DNA of 46,026 nt. Origin: Thermoplasmata archaeon. Lineage in GTDB: Archaea > Thermoplasmatota > Thermoplasmata > Thermoplasmatales > Thermoplasmataceae. The first letter of the stretch is position 1; each line of letters begins with the position of its first letter. The notes below the pieces were generated by a model. It was not told the DNA's origin. It searched no databases and worked only from the letters and a program-made list of their open reading frames with translations. Where the stretch lies: the NCBI GenBank assembly GCA_021806295.1, contig JAJZXS010000045.1:1-46026 (forward strand), written 5' to 3'. Below are positions 24,245-32,160 of this stretch, piece by piece. The position numbers and the translations under genes are program-made.

Positions 24245-26086
24245 TTATTTATTGAATTTTGATCCTTTTTTCCTCATGGCCCTGTTCAACTTTACCGCAG
24301 CCCTTATAACACCCAGGTGTGTAATTGCCTGCGGGAAGTTCCCCAACATTTCATTGCTATCAGTGAAATTCAATTCCTCCGAAAATAGCATAAGATGGTT
24401 GGAGTAGGATAATAAATTTTCAAAGGTTTGCTTTGCATCCTTTAAACGTCCCATGAGGATCAAATCCTCAACGTACCAGAAGGAAAGCAAGAGGAATCCA
24501 TTGTCCTTTCCTTTCAGACCATCATCATTTTTGTACCTGATAAAAATGCCATCTCTATTCTTTAGTTCTTTCTCAACTTTTTCCATGGTTGAAATGAATT
24601 TCGGATCAGTGGCTTTTATAAATCCGGTAAGAGGCATTCTTAAAATTGACCCATCGACCTCATCGCTGCCGTAATACTGTGTGAATGCATGTACACCGGA
24701 ATTATATCCTTTCTCCATGATCTCAACCCTGATTTCTCCTCTGACTTTCATCCATTCACGGTAAGGGGCACGGTAACCGAGGGACTTTCCCATGAGAATA
24801 GCCCTGTGGAATGCCGTCCATGAAATAAATTTGGAATAGATGTAATGTTTCGGCTCGGATCTAAATTCCCATATGCTGGAATCAGGAAGGTGCCATAAAT
24901 CCTTCAAAGTGTCCAGTATTTCTATAATAAAATCCCACAGATACGTTGTAACCAGGCCACCTGCCTCATAAAACCGGAATACTGCATTCACGATTGAACC
25001 ATACTGGTCTATCTGTAGCTGATCCGAAGCCTTATTTCCTATTCTTACAGGCCTGGAATCCATATATCCTGAAAAATTTATTTCTATTTCATCGGTATCA
25101 TCCATGGAATTAATCGGATATATTGTCCTTACCTTTGAATCTTTCTGGACTATTGCCATTAAATCGTAAAGGAATTTTGAAGCCTCATCTTTCAGGCCTA
25201 TAAGAGAGAGGGACTCTATTACATATGCAGTGTCACGTATCCACGTATAACGGTAATCCCAGTTTCTCTCGCCACCGATTATCTCAGGCAAACTGGTAGT
25301 GGGTGCCGCAACCATCATCCCGGTTGGCTCGTAGAAAAGCCCTTTCAGCGTAAGTGCTGACCTCAGCACATAGTCGTAATAAAGCCCACTGTAATTTATT
25401 TTCCCTGTCCACGATCTCCAGTAATTCCGGCTTTCCTCAAGTCTGTCATATGAACTGTACTGTTCAACACTGCCTATTTGCCTGACACCGCTCAGTATTA
25501 CTATCCACTGGTATGTCCCTTTCTTCAGGGTTAAATTATTATAAACATTATTTTTTCCTTTTATAAGTTTCAAATTTGTTGAAATTCCCAATGTTTTACC
25601 CTTTGATGAAAAAAGGTATCCGTATCTATTCTCGTGTATTTTTATGTGGTCGGCACCGAAGTTAAAATCTGGCTTTAAGTCTACAGCTATTTCAATATCA
25701 GAATTTGGAGCTTCAATAAATCTATGTATTTCCGGGAAATTTATGGTACTGTATCCTGAAACTGGGAGAAAATCTGTAAGCCTCAGGACTACTTTATTGG
25801 CATTTATGAATTCAGTAATAAGTATATTAGTAAATTCCTCATAATACTGGTTTACATTACATGCTGCCAGGGGTTTGGTTTTAAAATATCCACCTCTATG
25901 TGCATCCAGAATCGAATCAAAAACTGGATTTGAGTTGAAATCCGGAAAACATGCCCAGTCAACTGTGCCGTCCATTCCAACCAGGGCAGCAGTCCTGTTG
26001 TTTACTATAAATCCATGATCATTTATTTTTAGATAATCTGAACTGTATGTATTCTTTATATTATGTAAACCCCGATATGATCCCAT
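24245..26086 (-). CDS. GH15 glycoside hydrolase, probably alpha,alpha-trehalase
   Basis: 613 residues, no signal peptide, so cytosolic. The N-terminal GFIVNNRTAALVGMDGTVDWACFPDF and a beta-sandwich precede the (alpha/alpha)6 barrel. Barrel motifs: GGERNWDYRYTWIRDTAYV (substrate pocket), WEFRSEPKHYIYSKFISWTAF (general-acid Glu) and LLSFWYVEDLILMG, with LMLFSEELNFTDSNEMLGNFPQAITH containing the general-base Glu. GH15 covers glucoamylase, glucodextranase and trehalase; Thermoplasma homologs have been shown to be trehalases (from memory). Lying first in the transcript with otsA and otsB supports trehalose as the substrate. Confidence 0.88.
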   Translation of the reverse strand: MGSYRGLHNIKNTYSSDYLKINDHGFIVNNRTAALVGMDGTVDWACFPDFNSNPVFDSILDAHRGGYFKTKPLAACNVNQYYEEFTNILITEFINANKVVLRLTDFLPVSGYSTINFPEIHRFIEAPNSDIEIAVDLKPDFNFGADHIKIHENRYGYLFSSKGKTLGISTNLKLIKGKNNVYNNLTLKKGTYQWIVILSGVRQIGSVEQYSSYDRLEESRNYWRSWTGKINYSGLYYDYVLRSALTLKGLFYEPTGMMVAAPTTSLPEIIGGERNWDYRYTWIRDTAYVIESLSLIGLKDEASKFLYDLMAIVQKDSKVRTIYPINSMDDTDEIEINFSGYMDSRPVRIGNKASDQLQIDQYGSIVNAVFRFYEAGGLVTTYLWDFIIEILDTLKDLWHLPDSSIWEFRSEPKHYIYSKFISWTAFHRAILMGKSLGYRAPYREWMKVRGEIRVEIMEKGYNSGVHAFTQYYGSDEVDGSILRMPLTGFIKATDPKFISTMEKVEKELKNRDGIFIRYKNDDGLKGKDNGFLLLSFWYVEDLILMGRLKDAKQTFENLLSYSNHLMLFSEELNFTDSNEMLGNFPQAITHLGVIRAAVKLNRAMRKKGSKFNK

Positions 26087-26279
26087 TGAAAATAAAGCAA
26101 TTTAATATATAAAGAGTTTTTGAAGTATCCAGATATTACTATTCATCGATTATGAATGTTATTTTCCTGCAGTTATTTCTTCCAATGCCTTTATTTTTCT
26201 ATGGCGTTTTTCTTAAACTGCTGTACACAAAAATACTATGCCTAGCATTAACTCAAAACAAATTGATGAAATAGCATAT
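26087..26279. other. Intergenic region before the trehalose operon
   Basis: About 190 AT-rich bases. It contains the promoter of the trehalose operon (TATA-like TTAATATATAAAGAG at about 26101-26115 reads as a TATA box on either strand). Short frames in it have no protein character. Nothing else seen. Confidence 0.4.
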
Positions 26280-26513
26280 TCAGGATTCGTTATTTCCATC
26301 CTCTTTTTCCTCGGTCCCAACATTAACCTCATCGCTCTCAGTAACATGGTATCTTGATCTTTTGTGGCATTCTGGACATTTGCATGAAAATATATGCGGT
26401 CCATATCTGAATATTATACCAACCTCCGGATCTGATAAAGAATTCCATGTAGAATAATTGACCGTAAATTCGTTTCCACATCTCGGGCATTTAACGCGGT
26501 ATTCCTCTGTCAT
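26280..26513 (-). CDS. Small zinc-ribbon protein
   Basis: 77 residues from ATG 26513 (MTEEYRVKCPRCGNEFTV). Two Cys pairs, CPRC (residues 9-12) and CKCPEC, about 35 residues apart, form a zinc ribbon. The C-terminus is an acidic tail (DEVNVGTEEKEDGNNES). The start at 26513 is about 30 bases downstream of a TATA box, as for a leaderless mRNA; an ATG at 26531 would fall within an inverted repeat. Ribbon plus acidic tail suggests a nucleic-acid or protein adaptor; function unknown. Confidence 0.7.
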   Translation of the reverse strand: MTEEYRVKCPRCGNEFTVNYSTWNSLSDPEVGIIFRYGPHIFSCKCPECHKRSRYHVTESDEVNVGTEEKEDGNNES

Positions 26514-26520
26514 GGTGAAC

Positions 26521-26539
26521 GTTCTATACATTATAGAAC
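26521..26539. promoter_or_regulatory. Inverted repeat at the zinc-ribbon gene start
   Basis: GTTCTATA-CAT-TATAGAAC is a perfect 8-bp inverted repeat just downstream of the minus-strand TATA box (TTTATATA at about 26541-26549). It would overlap the transcription start and so is well placed as a repressor site, possibly autoregulatory. Confidence 0.5.
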
Positions 26540-26625
26540 AGTATATAAATATTTTCTGAGTGATATAATTTATTATGGGTTGCTATAATGGGAAACAGAT
26601 ATATATTTAAAGACATTACAATTTT

Positions 26626-27711
26626 ATGAAATTAAGCTATAAAAAACTCAAAATGCCACTGATAAGCCCTTTTACCACCAGCTTCGGAACAGACAGAGAT
26701 AAGGATGTTTATGTGTTTATCCTTGAGAATAATGGCATTACAGCATATTCTGAATGCGTTACAGATGAAAACCCATTTTATGGCCCCGAGGACAATTATT
26801 CGGCCTTCCACATCATTAAAAATTATCTTTCAAGCATAGTAATGGAAGTTCCATCCCCGGCAGAATTCAATGAAAGGTCCAGATTTATAAAGGGCAACAA
26901 TATGGCAAAGGCTGCCATGGAGATGCTACTGTATGATTACCATGCGAAGCTTGAAGGAATGCCTTTAAGCAAATATATGGGAAAAACTAAGGGCCATGCA
27001 GATGTAGGTATCTCCCTTGGAATGGATGATATAAATATAACACTCAAAAAAATACAGGATGCGCTGGACCGTGGATATAAAAGAATAAAGGTAAAGATAA
27101 TGAGGGGAAAAGAAACAGAAATCCTCAGTTCTGTACGTGATAACTTCCCGGAAATAGTGCTGAGCGCTGATGCTAACAGTGACTATACAGAGAGGGATTT
27201 TGAAACTGTTAAAAAAATTGACAGGTACGACCTCGTTTACCTGGAACAGCCACTGTACCATGATGATATTATTTACCATTCAAGACTGGCGAAGGAGATG
27301 TCAACACCTATATGCCTTGATGAGTCAATTACATCCCCGGAAAAAGCTCAGAAGGCATTTGAGATGGAAGCCTGCAGGGTAATAAATATAAAGGAGGGCC
27401 GTTTGGGCGGCATAGAAAATTCACTGAAGGTAATGGATATTGTAAGGTCATTCAATGGCCATGTATGGATAGGGGGCATGCTCGAAACCGGAATCGGAAG
27501 GGCATTCAATGTCTCTGTGGCATCACTTCAGGATATTGATTACCCGGGGGACACATCGCCCAATGATAAATATTTTACACATGACATTGTAAAAAATCCC
27601 TTCAAGATGGTTAATGGAACAATAAAACCGAATGATGGAAAGGGCATAGGAATTGAAATCGATCAGGACTATTTAAAAAAATATACTGTAGAAGAGGGTG
27701 TTTTAAATTGA
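26626..27711 (+). CDS. Enolase-superfamily racemase (N-succinylamino acid racemase/OSBS-like)
   Basis: 361 residues, MR/MLE group of the enolase superfamily. Catalytic set in order: K155-V-K157 (RIKVKIM), D182 (SADANSD), E207 (YLEQPL), D232 (CLDESI), K256 (VINIKEGRLGG); the spacing matches characterised NSAR enzymes. GGMLETGIGRAFNVSVASL near the C-terminus is the NSAR/OSBS signature. The reaction would be racemisation of N-succinyl (or other N-acyl) amino acids, or o-succinylbenzoate synthesis in menaquinone biosynthesis. No other menaquinone gene is near, and an M20 deacylase gene follows with overlap, so the racemase reading is preferred. Dipeptide epimerase is a weaker alternative. Confidence 0.85.
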   Translation: MKLSYKKLKMPLISPFTTSFGTDRDKDVYVFILENNGITAYSECVTDENPFYGPEDNYSAFHIIKNYLSSIVMEVPSPAEFNERSRFIKGNNMAKAAMEMLLYDYHAKLEGMPLSKYMGKTKGHADVGISLGMDDINITLKKIQDALDRGYKRIKVKIMRGKETEILSSVRDNFPEIVLSADANSDYTERDFETVKKIDRYDLVYLEQPLYHDDIIYHSRLAKEMSTPICLDESITSPEKAQKAFEMEACRVINIKEGRLGGIENSLKVMDIVRSFNGHVWIGGMLETGIGRAFNVSVASLQDIDYPGDTSPNDKYFTHDIVKNPFKMVNGTIKPNDGKGIGIEIDQDYLKKYTVEEGVLN

Positions 27712-28832
27712 ATAATATAATAGAATATTTCGAAGAACAGAAAGATGATATGATTTCAGATCTAAAAACCTTTGTAGAAATGGAAACACCTTCAACAGAT
27801 AAAACTCTCCTGGACAACTTTTCATCCTTTATGAAGGGCTACATAAAAAAGGAGATGGGCCTTGATGCAGAACTTTTAGAATCCAAGGACGCTGGAAATG
27901 GCCTGCGCCTCTATATAAAGGGAAAACAGGAGAAGCAGGTACTCCTGTTATGCCATTATGACACAGTATTTTCTAAGGGAACACTGGAAAAGAGACCATT
28001 CAGGATTGAAAATGGAATGGCATACGGGCCTGGAATTTTTGATATGAAAACAGGGATTGTGCAGACCATATATGCACTGAAAACACTGATCAAAAATAAT
28101 GAATTGCTGAATGGTGTTGTTCTTCTGATTACATCAGATGAGGAGATTGAATCAAAATCATTCAGGGATATAATAATAAGTGAGGCAAAGAAATCATTGT
28201 ATACGCTGGTAATGGAGCCGTCCCTTAAGGGAGCATTGAAAACAGAAAGAAGCGGTGTTGGGACCATTACCTTAAGGGTATACGGGAAGGCATCCCATGC
28301 AGGTCTTGACCCGGAAAGCGGTGCAAATGCAATATATGAACTGGCATATATGATACCGGGTATTGTAGCTCTCAACGATAAGGCCAGGGGAACATCATTG
28401 AACCTTGATGTTATAAATGGTGGGAATAGAATCAATGTGATAGCGGATTTCTGCCAGGGAGAGATGGATATACGCTACCGTATCCCTGAAGAATCAGACA
28501 GGGTTATAAAAGGACTGAGGGAAATGCCTTCAAAAATTCCAGGAACCAGAAGAGAGATAGAATATACCCTGAGACCTCCACTTATAAAAACTGCTGAATC
28601 CGAAGTCCTGTACGGTAAAATACATAAACTGGCTTCTGAGAATGGGATTGAAATATCACAGGCATCAGTAGCAGGTGGCAGCGATGGAAACTTTTGTTCT
28701 TATTACTGCCCGGTCATAGATGGATTAGGTGCCGTTGGTGATGGGGCACACTCTGAAAATGAGTATGTGTTTATAGATAAAATTCCAGAAAGAACGGCCT
28801 TATTGTATTTGATTCTGAAGAATATAAGTTGA
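27708..28832 (+). CDS. M20 metallopeptidase, N-acyl-amino acid deacylase or CPG2-like
   Basis: 374 residues. TTG start at 27708 overlaps the stop of the racemase gene (TTGA), so translation is coupled. Dinuclear zinc-site motifs: LLCHYDTVFSKG (His, Asp), GPGIFDMKTG (bridging Asp), TSDEEIESKS (catalytic Glu, ligand Glu), VMEPS (ligand) and GDGAHSENEYVF (His). A dimerisation-domain stretch GKASHAGLDPESGANAIYELA lies between. Closest in pattern to glutamate carboxypeptidase/CPG2. Next to the racemase its likely job is to deacylate the N-acyl-L-amino acid; peptide hydrolysis remains possible. Confidence 0.85.
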   Translation: MNNIIEYFEEQKDDMISDLKTFVEMETPSTDKTLLDNFSSFMKGYIKKEMGLDAELLESKDAGNGLRLYIKGKQEKQVLLLCHYDTVFSKGTLEKRPFRIENGMAYGPGIFDMKTGIVQTIYALKTLIKNNELLNGVVLLITSDEEIESKSFRDIIISEAKKSLYTLVMEPSLKGALKTERSGVGTITLRVYGKASHAGLDPESGANAIYELAYMIPGIVALNDKARGTSLNLDVINGGNRINVIADFCQGEMDIRYRIPEESDRVIKGLREMPSKIPGTRREIEYTLRPPLIKTAESEVLYGKIHKLASENGIEISQASVAGGSDGNFCSYYCPVIDGLGAVGDGAHSENEYVFIDKIPERTALLYLILKNIS

Positions 28833-28847
28833 AATATTATGCATTTT

Positions 28848-29345
28848 CTATAGTATCTTCTCCATAATTTCAGTATCAACCCATCTTTCATTTAAAATCC
28901 CCTGCTCATGCAGTATACCTACCGATAAAAATCCTCTCGAAAGATAAAGTTTTTTTGCTATTTCGTTTCCATGAATCATTGTAAGAACCATTTTATGAAA
29001 TCCATTATTTACTGCTGTAATTATTCCGTGATCAAGCAGGAACGTGCCTATGCCTGTACCCCTCATATCTTTTTTAACATAAATTGAGATGTCCGCAACA
29101 AATTTATAAGCTTCACGCTGGCTGAATGGATTAAGAGATAACCACCCAGAAACTTCACCAGATAACTCTGCCACCATAACGGAATACCTTGGTTCCCGGT
29201 TGAGTAGCCATTGCTTTACGAATACGTCATTCCTGGGTTTGGTTTCCAGAGTTGCATTTCCATCCTCAATACCTTGATTCCAGATTTCTGCAACTATGCC
29301 AGCATCTGATAAATTTGCAGGCCTGCAGAGCTTACTATTCTCCAT
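28848..29345 (-). CDS. GNAT N-acyltransferase (phosphinothricin-acetyltransferase-like)
   Basis: 165 residues from ATG 29345 (MENSKLCRPANLSD), which begins the GNAT fold at the usual distance; an upstream in-frame ATG at 29396 adds 17 residues without fold character. Motifs: DAGIVAEIWNQGIEDGNATLETKPR, typical of the PAT/MddA subfamily that acylates amino acids or their analogues, then IYVKKDMRGTGIGTFLLDHGI (pyrophosphate-binding loop with R-G-T-G-I-G) and LYLSRGF near the end. It converges with the M20 gene, 15 bases apart. Acylating free amino acids (acetyl or succinyl donor) is inferred. Confidence 0.8.
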   Translation of the reverse strand: MENSKLCRPANLSDAGIVAEIWNQGIEDGNATLETKPRNDVFVKQWLLNREPRYSVMVAELSGEVSGWLSLNPFSQREAYKFVADISIYVKKDMRGTGIGTFLLDHGIITAVNNGFHKMVLTMIHGNEIAKKLYLSRGFLSVGILHEQGILNERWVDTEIMEKIL

Positions 29346-29407
29346 AAAATCTGAGCTTTTGGGATTATTTAATGTTTTGTGCTTTCTCACTAACAAATTT
29401 GGCGGGG

Positions 29408-30301
29408 CTAATCATTAACTTCCTGTATTATACCCGCTATGCTTTTATTTATTTTATTCCACAGCTCACTCCTCTTTTCCATGTACCTTATTTCGTTTCT
29501 GGTGAGTTTCAATTTAGGTACTGACTCAGGTGTGATATAATTTTCATAATCCTTTAAAACAAGGGATTCCATGATGCTTTCCATTACCATTACTTTGTTG
29601 TTTATACCGAATTTAAAAGGTTTTAACCTAGAAAATCTGCTTAGGATAAATGATACATATGAAATATATGAGGACTCTGTGTGCAGTATTCCAATATCCC
29701 TGAAACTATAGTTTGCAGATATTATGGCATCCCTGAAATTCAATACCCTGTTGAAAATTGTTTCCCCGTGTAACTTCCTGTATTTCAACGGGTCAAAATG
29801 ATCAGATGGAAATGCAATAATACCACCACTCTCTATCATCCTTGCAAGGAGGTCTATATCCTCATACTCCCTAAGGTCACGCCATCCACCCGTTTTATCC
29901 AGTAAATCTCTCGGGATTATCATTACATCAGATAGTACCACCTTTTTTTCCCATTTGACAAGAAAATTATGTATTATATCAGATATCTCAGGCCGGTAAC
30001 TTACAGTAGGATTGAATACAATAAGAAAATCGCCGGTGCTTCTTAAATATGCAAGCTGCTTTCCAGCTCCATATGTTGAGAATTCTTCATTGATGAATTT
30101 TATATTTTCTGATTTAAATTTTACAGGCTCATGTGTTGATACAACAAGCTCGTATGGATATCCTATTTCCTCAGCTATATTTATGATGCTTTCCACTGAT
30201 TTTTTAACATTTTCAGTTATCTCATCAGCAACAGCGCAGAAGGATATTTTTATTCCCCTGGAGTAGGATACCGGCATATTTTTTATTTCATAGGATTCCA
30301 T
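29408..30301 (-). CDS. GT-A-like glycosyltransferase-fold protein
   Basis: 297 residues. The N-terminal half reads like a family-2 nucleotide-sugar transferase: ISFCAVADEITENVKKSVESI, YELVVSTHEP, TYGAGKQLAYLRSTGDFLIVFNPTVSYRPE (where GT2 proteins have a D-x-D motif, here F-N-P-T), VMIIPRDLLDKTGGWRDLREYEDIDLLARM with the usual EDxDL. The C-terminal 100 residues are helical and unrecognised. The lost DxD suggests either a metal-independent or an inactive enzyme. No polysaccharide genes lie beside it; the flippase is 7 kb away. Confidence 0.65.
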   Translation of the reverse strand: MESYEIKNMPVSYSRGIKISFCAVADEITENVKKSVESIINIAEEIGYPYELVVSTHEPVKFKSENIKFINEEFSTYGAGKQLAYLRSTGDFLIVFNPTVSYRPEISDIIHNFLVKWEKKVVLSDVMIIPRDLLDKTGGWRDLREYEDIDLLARMIESGGIIAFPSDHFDPLKYRKLHGETIFNRVLNFRDAIISANYSFRDIGILHTESSYISYVSFILSRFSRLKPFKFGINNKVMVMESIMESLVLKDYENYITPESVPKLKLTRNEIRYMEKRSELWNKINKSIAGIIQEVND

Positions 30302-30483
30302 TTTACAGTTTAGATAATTCTATGTTGGATTAAAGCTTATTGGTCAGTCTGGCACTCCTTGATTTAATGCACTGTTTACGTAGTGGGTTTCTCCACTAAA
30401 GCATGCTGCTTCCAGTTTATATGTTAAAATACAGGTTACAAATAAATTTAAATAATGTTATATTATTATAACTCTGGAGATTT
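30302..30483. other. Intergenic region with two adjacent hairpins
   Basis: TAGTGG (30381-30386) pairs with CCACTA (30393-30398) across six bases, and AAGCATGCTGCTT follows directly (30399-30411; 5-bp stem, 3-base loop). This pair is GC-richer than the rest and could be an insertion-element remnant or an RNA. The right part holds the promoter of the next gene (AAATTTAAATAATG run) and GGAG four bases before its ATG. Confidence 0.35.
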
Positions 30484-30936
30484 ATGAGCCTTAATGTCAG
30501 GACGTTGATACGTTTATCAGACCATGAAGTTGAGAATGATATTGCATCAAAGGTTTACATCAATGTTCCAAAAAAGGTTCTGGAGATGTATCCTGTAAAG
30601 GTTGGATGCGTTTTAAATGGTGAAGTTGAGCAGATCAAGAAATTCATAGATGAAAATGAATCACTCAACCCACAGATAAGAACCGGCGCGAAAAATTACA
30701 GCCAGATCATAGGAAGCCGCGTAAAGATGATATTCTATAGCGGGCAGACCGGCGAAGACCATGATTATCTTTTCTTTCCAAAACAGTTTGCAATAAAACT
30801 CACGTCCTATGCAATCTTTCCCAATGATTACATAATTAAAATGAACTTCGAAAATGTATCATGTGGGTGGAAGCATATTAAGCTTTACAGCGAGACGTCT
30901 GTAAATTTTGATGATACGGAGCAGTATTATGACTGA
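30484..30936 (+). CDS. Unknown protein, first gene of the Vps4/ESCRT-III-like module
   Basis: 150 residues, family not recognised. Predicted to be mixed alpha/beta and soluble, with no signal or membrane segment. Visible segments: KVYINVPKKVLEMYPVKVGCVLNGEVEQIKKF, a Gly-Lys/Arg stretch SQIIGSRVKMIFYSGQTGED, and IFPNDYIIKMNFENVSCGW, with an acidic C-terminus (DDTEQYYD). The alternating hydrophobic pattern would fit a small beta-barrel or adaptor fold, but this is a guess. Its TGA overlaps the start of the AAA ATPase (ATGACTGA), so the two are translationally coupled and probably act together. A GGAG ribosome site precedes ATG 30484. Confidence 0.75.
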   Translation: MSLNVRTLIRLSDHEVENDIASKVYINVPKKVLEMYPVKVGCVLNGEVEQIKKFIDENESLNPQIRTGAKNYSQIIGSRVKMIFYSGQTGEDHDYLFFPKQFAIKLTSYAIFPNDYIIKMNFENVSCGWKHIKLYSETSVNFDDTEQYYD

Positions 30937-32026
30937 AAACAGAATTGACCATGTCAGCTCCCTGATTAAGAAAGCCATGGATATGGAATCTTCCGGAAAC
31001 AGGGCTGAGGCTGCAAAGATATACAGGGATGCTTATAATGAGGTAATGGAAATTGCTGCGCACTCCTCCGGAAAAATCAGGGAAAAAAGATTGCACCAGG
31101 CAGAAAGCCTGAAAAAGATCTATGAATCCATAGGTGGCAAATACGTAGAAAAGGATAGAATCGGAGAAGGCAAGAAAATACTTGAGCAGTTAAATATAGA
31201 GCCACCCGAGATACCAAAGGTAACTTTTCAGGACGTTGCAGGGCTTGAAAATGTAAAGAACGAGATAATGTCAAAAATAATATATCCAATGAGATACAAA
31301 GAGCTTTCACAGGAATATAATATAGAATTCAGCGGCGGGATGCTCCTCTACGGCCCCCCTGGAACAGGAAAAACTTTTATTGTCAAGGCCATAGCCAATG
31401 AGGTGAAGGCTAATTTTATAAATGTAAACCCATCCACATTATACAGCCAGTGGTTCGGGCAGTTTGAAAAAAATATTTCCCTGCTTTTCCATGCAGCCTA
31501 TCTTCTTTCTCCATCAATACTGTTCTTCGACGAAATTGATACACTTGTACCGAAAAGATCTGGATCAGAATCTGATGCTGCAAGGAGAGGTGTGTCACAA
31601 CTTCTAACAGAGGTGGGTGGACTCACCTCCCAGAAAGATAGAAATATCTTCATAATAGCTGCAACGAACAATCCATGGGGTATAGATGAGGCAATAATGA
31701 GGCCGGGACGGTTTGATGTCAAGATATACGTTCCACCACCTGATTATGAATCAAGGAAAAAATTGTTCCAGCTAAAGCTATCTGAGATAAAGCATCTTGG
31801 TGAAATTGATTACGACGGGCTCGCAGCCAGAACAGAGAGGTATTCAGGTGCGGACATTGAATTTATTTGCAAGAAGGCTGTCCAGAATGTCTTCATGGAG
31901 GTAATAAAAACAGGAAACAGGGTAGATGTTACAACAGAGGATCTTCTTGAGGTTATATCCCAGATAAAACCATCAATAGACATAGGGCTTCTAAAGAAAT
32001 ACCAGGATTACATTTTGAGCACCTGA
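30929..32026 (+). CDS. Vps4/CdvC-like AAA ATPase with MIT-like N-terminus
   Basis: 365 residues from ATG 30929, which overlaps the upstream stop; the in-frame ATG at 30908 is less likely. Residues about 3-75 (RIDHVSSLIKKAMDMESSGN...RDAYNEVMEIA...LKKIYESI) form a three-helix pattern like the MIT domain that binds ESCRT-III tails. Then the linker with VTFQDVAGLENVK, Walker A GPPGTGKT at 142-149, pore loop QWFGQFEKN (as WxGxxE in Vps4), Walker B ILFFDEID at 197-204, arginine-finger region MRPGRFD and sensor-2 region YSGADIEF. A short C-terminal helix (LKKYQDYIL) matches Vps4 size. One AAA domain, unlike Cdc48/VAT. Predicted to disassemble the helical partner encoded next. Confidence 0.85.
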   Translation: MTENRIDHVSSLIKKAMDMESSGNRAEAAKIYRDAYNEVMEIAAHSSGKIREKRLHQAESLKKIYESIGGKYVEKDRIGEGKKILEQLNIEPPEIPKVTFQDVAGLENVKNEIMSKIIYPMRYKELSQEYNIEFSGGMLLYGPPGTGKTFIVKAIANEVKANFINVNPSTLYSQWFGQFEKNISLLFHAAYLLSPSILFFDEIDTLVPKRSGSESDAARRGVSQLLTEVGGLTSQKDRNIFIIAATNNPWGIDEAIMRPGRFDVKIYVPPPDYESRKKLFQLKLSEIKHLGEIDYDGLAARTERYSGADIEFICKKAVQNVFMEVIKTGNRVDVTTEDLLEVISQIKPSIDIGLLKKYQDYILST

Positions 32027-32160
32027 AATCAGGATATTCTATAGCCAACAAAAATTTTATTTCCAGAACAATAGACCGTGAGGTTTCAACAGCAATCCCA
32101 TATAATTACTGCTTGATTTCACACCGAAATGTTTATTACAGGGTAAATACTATAAATATT

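Noticed and set aside
26213-26404. A 63-codon minus-strand frame overlapping the zinc-ribbon gene
   Set aside because: It is in another frame over a gene with two clear Cys pairs and has no features of its own.
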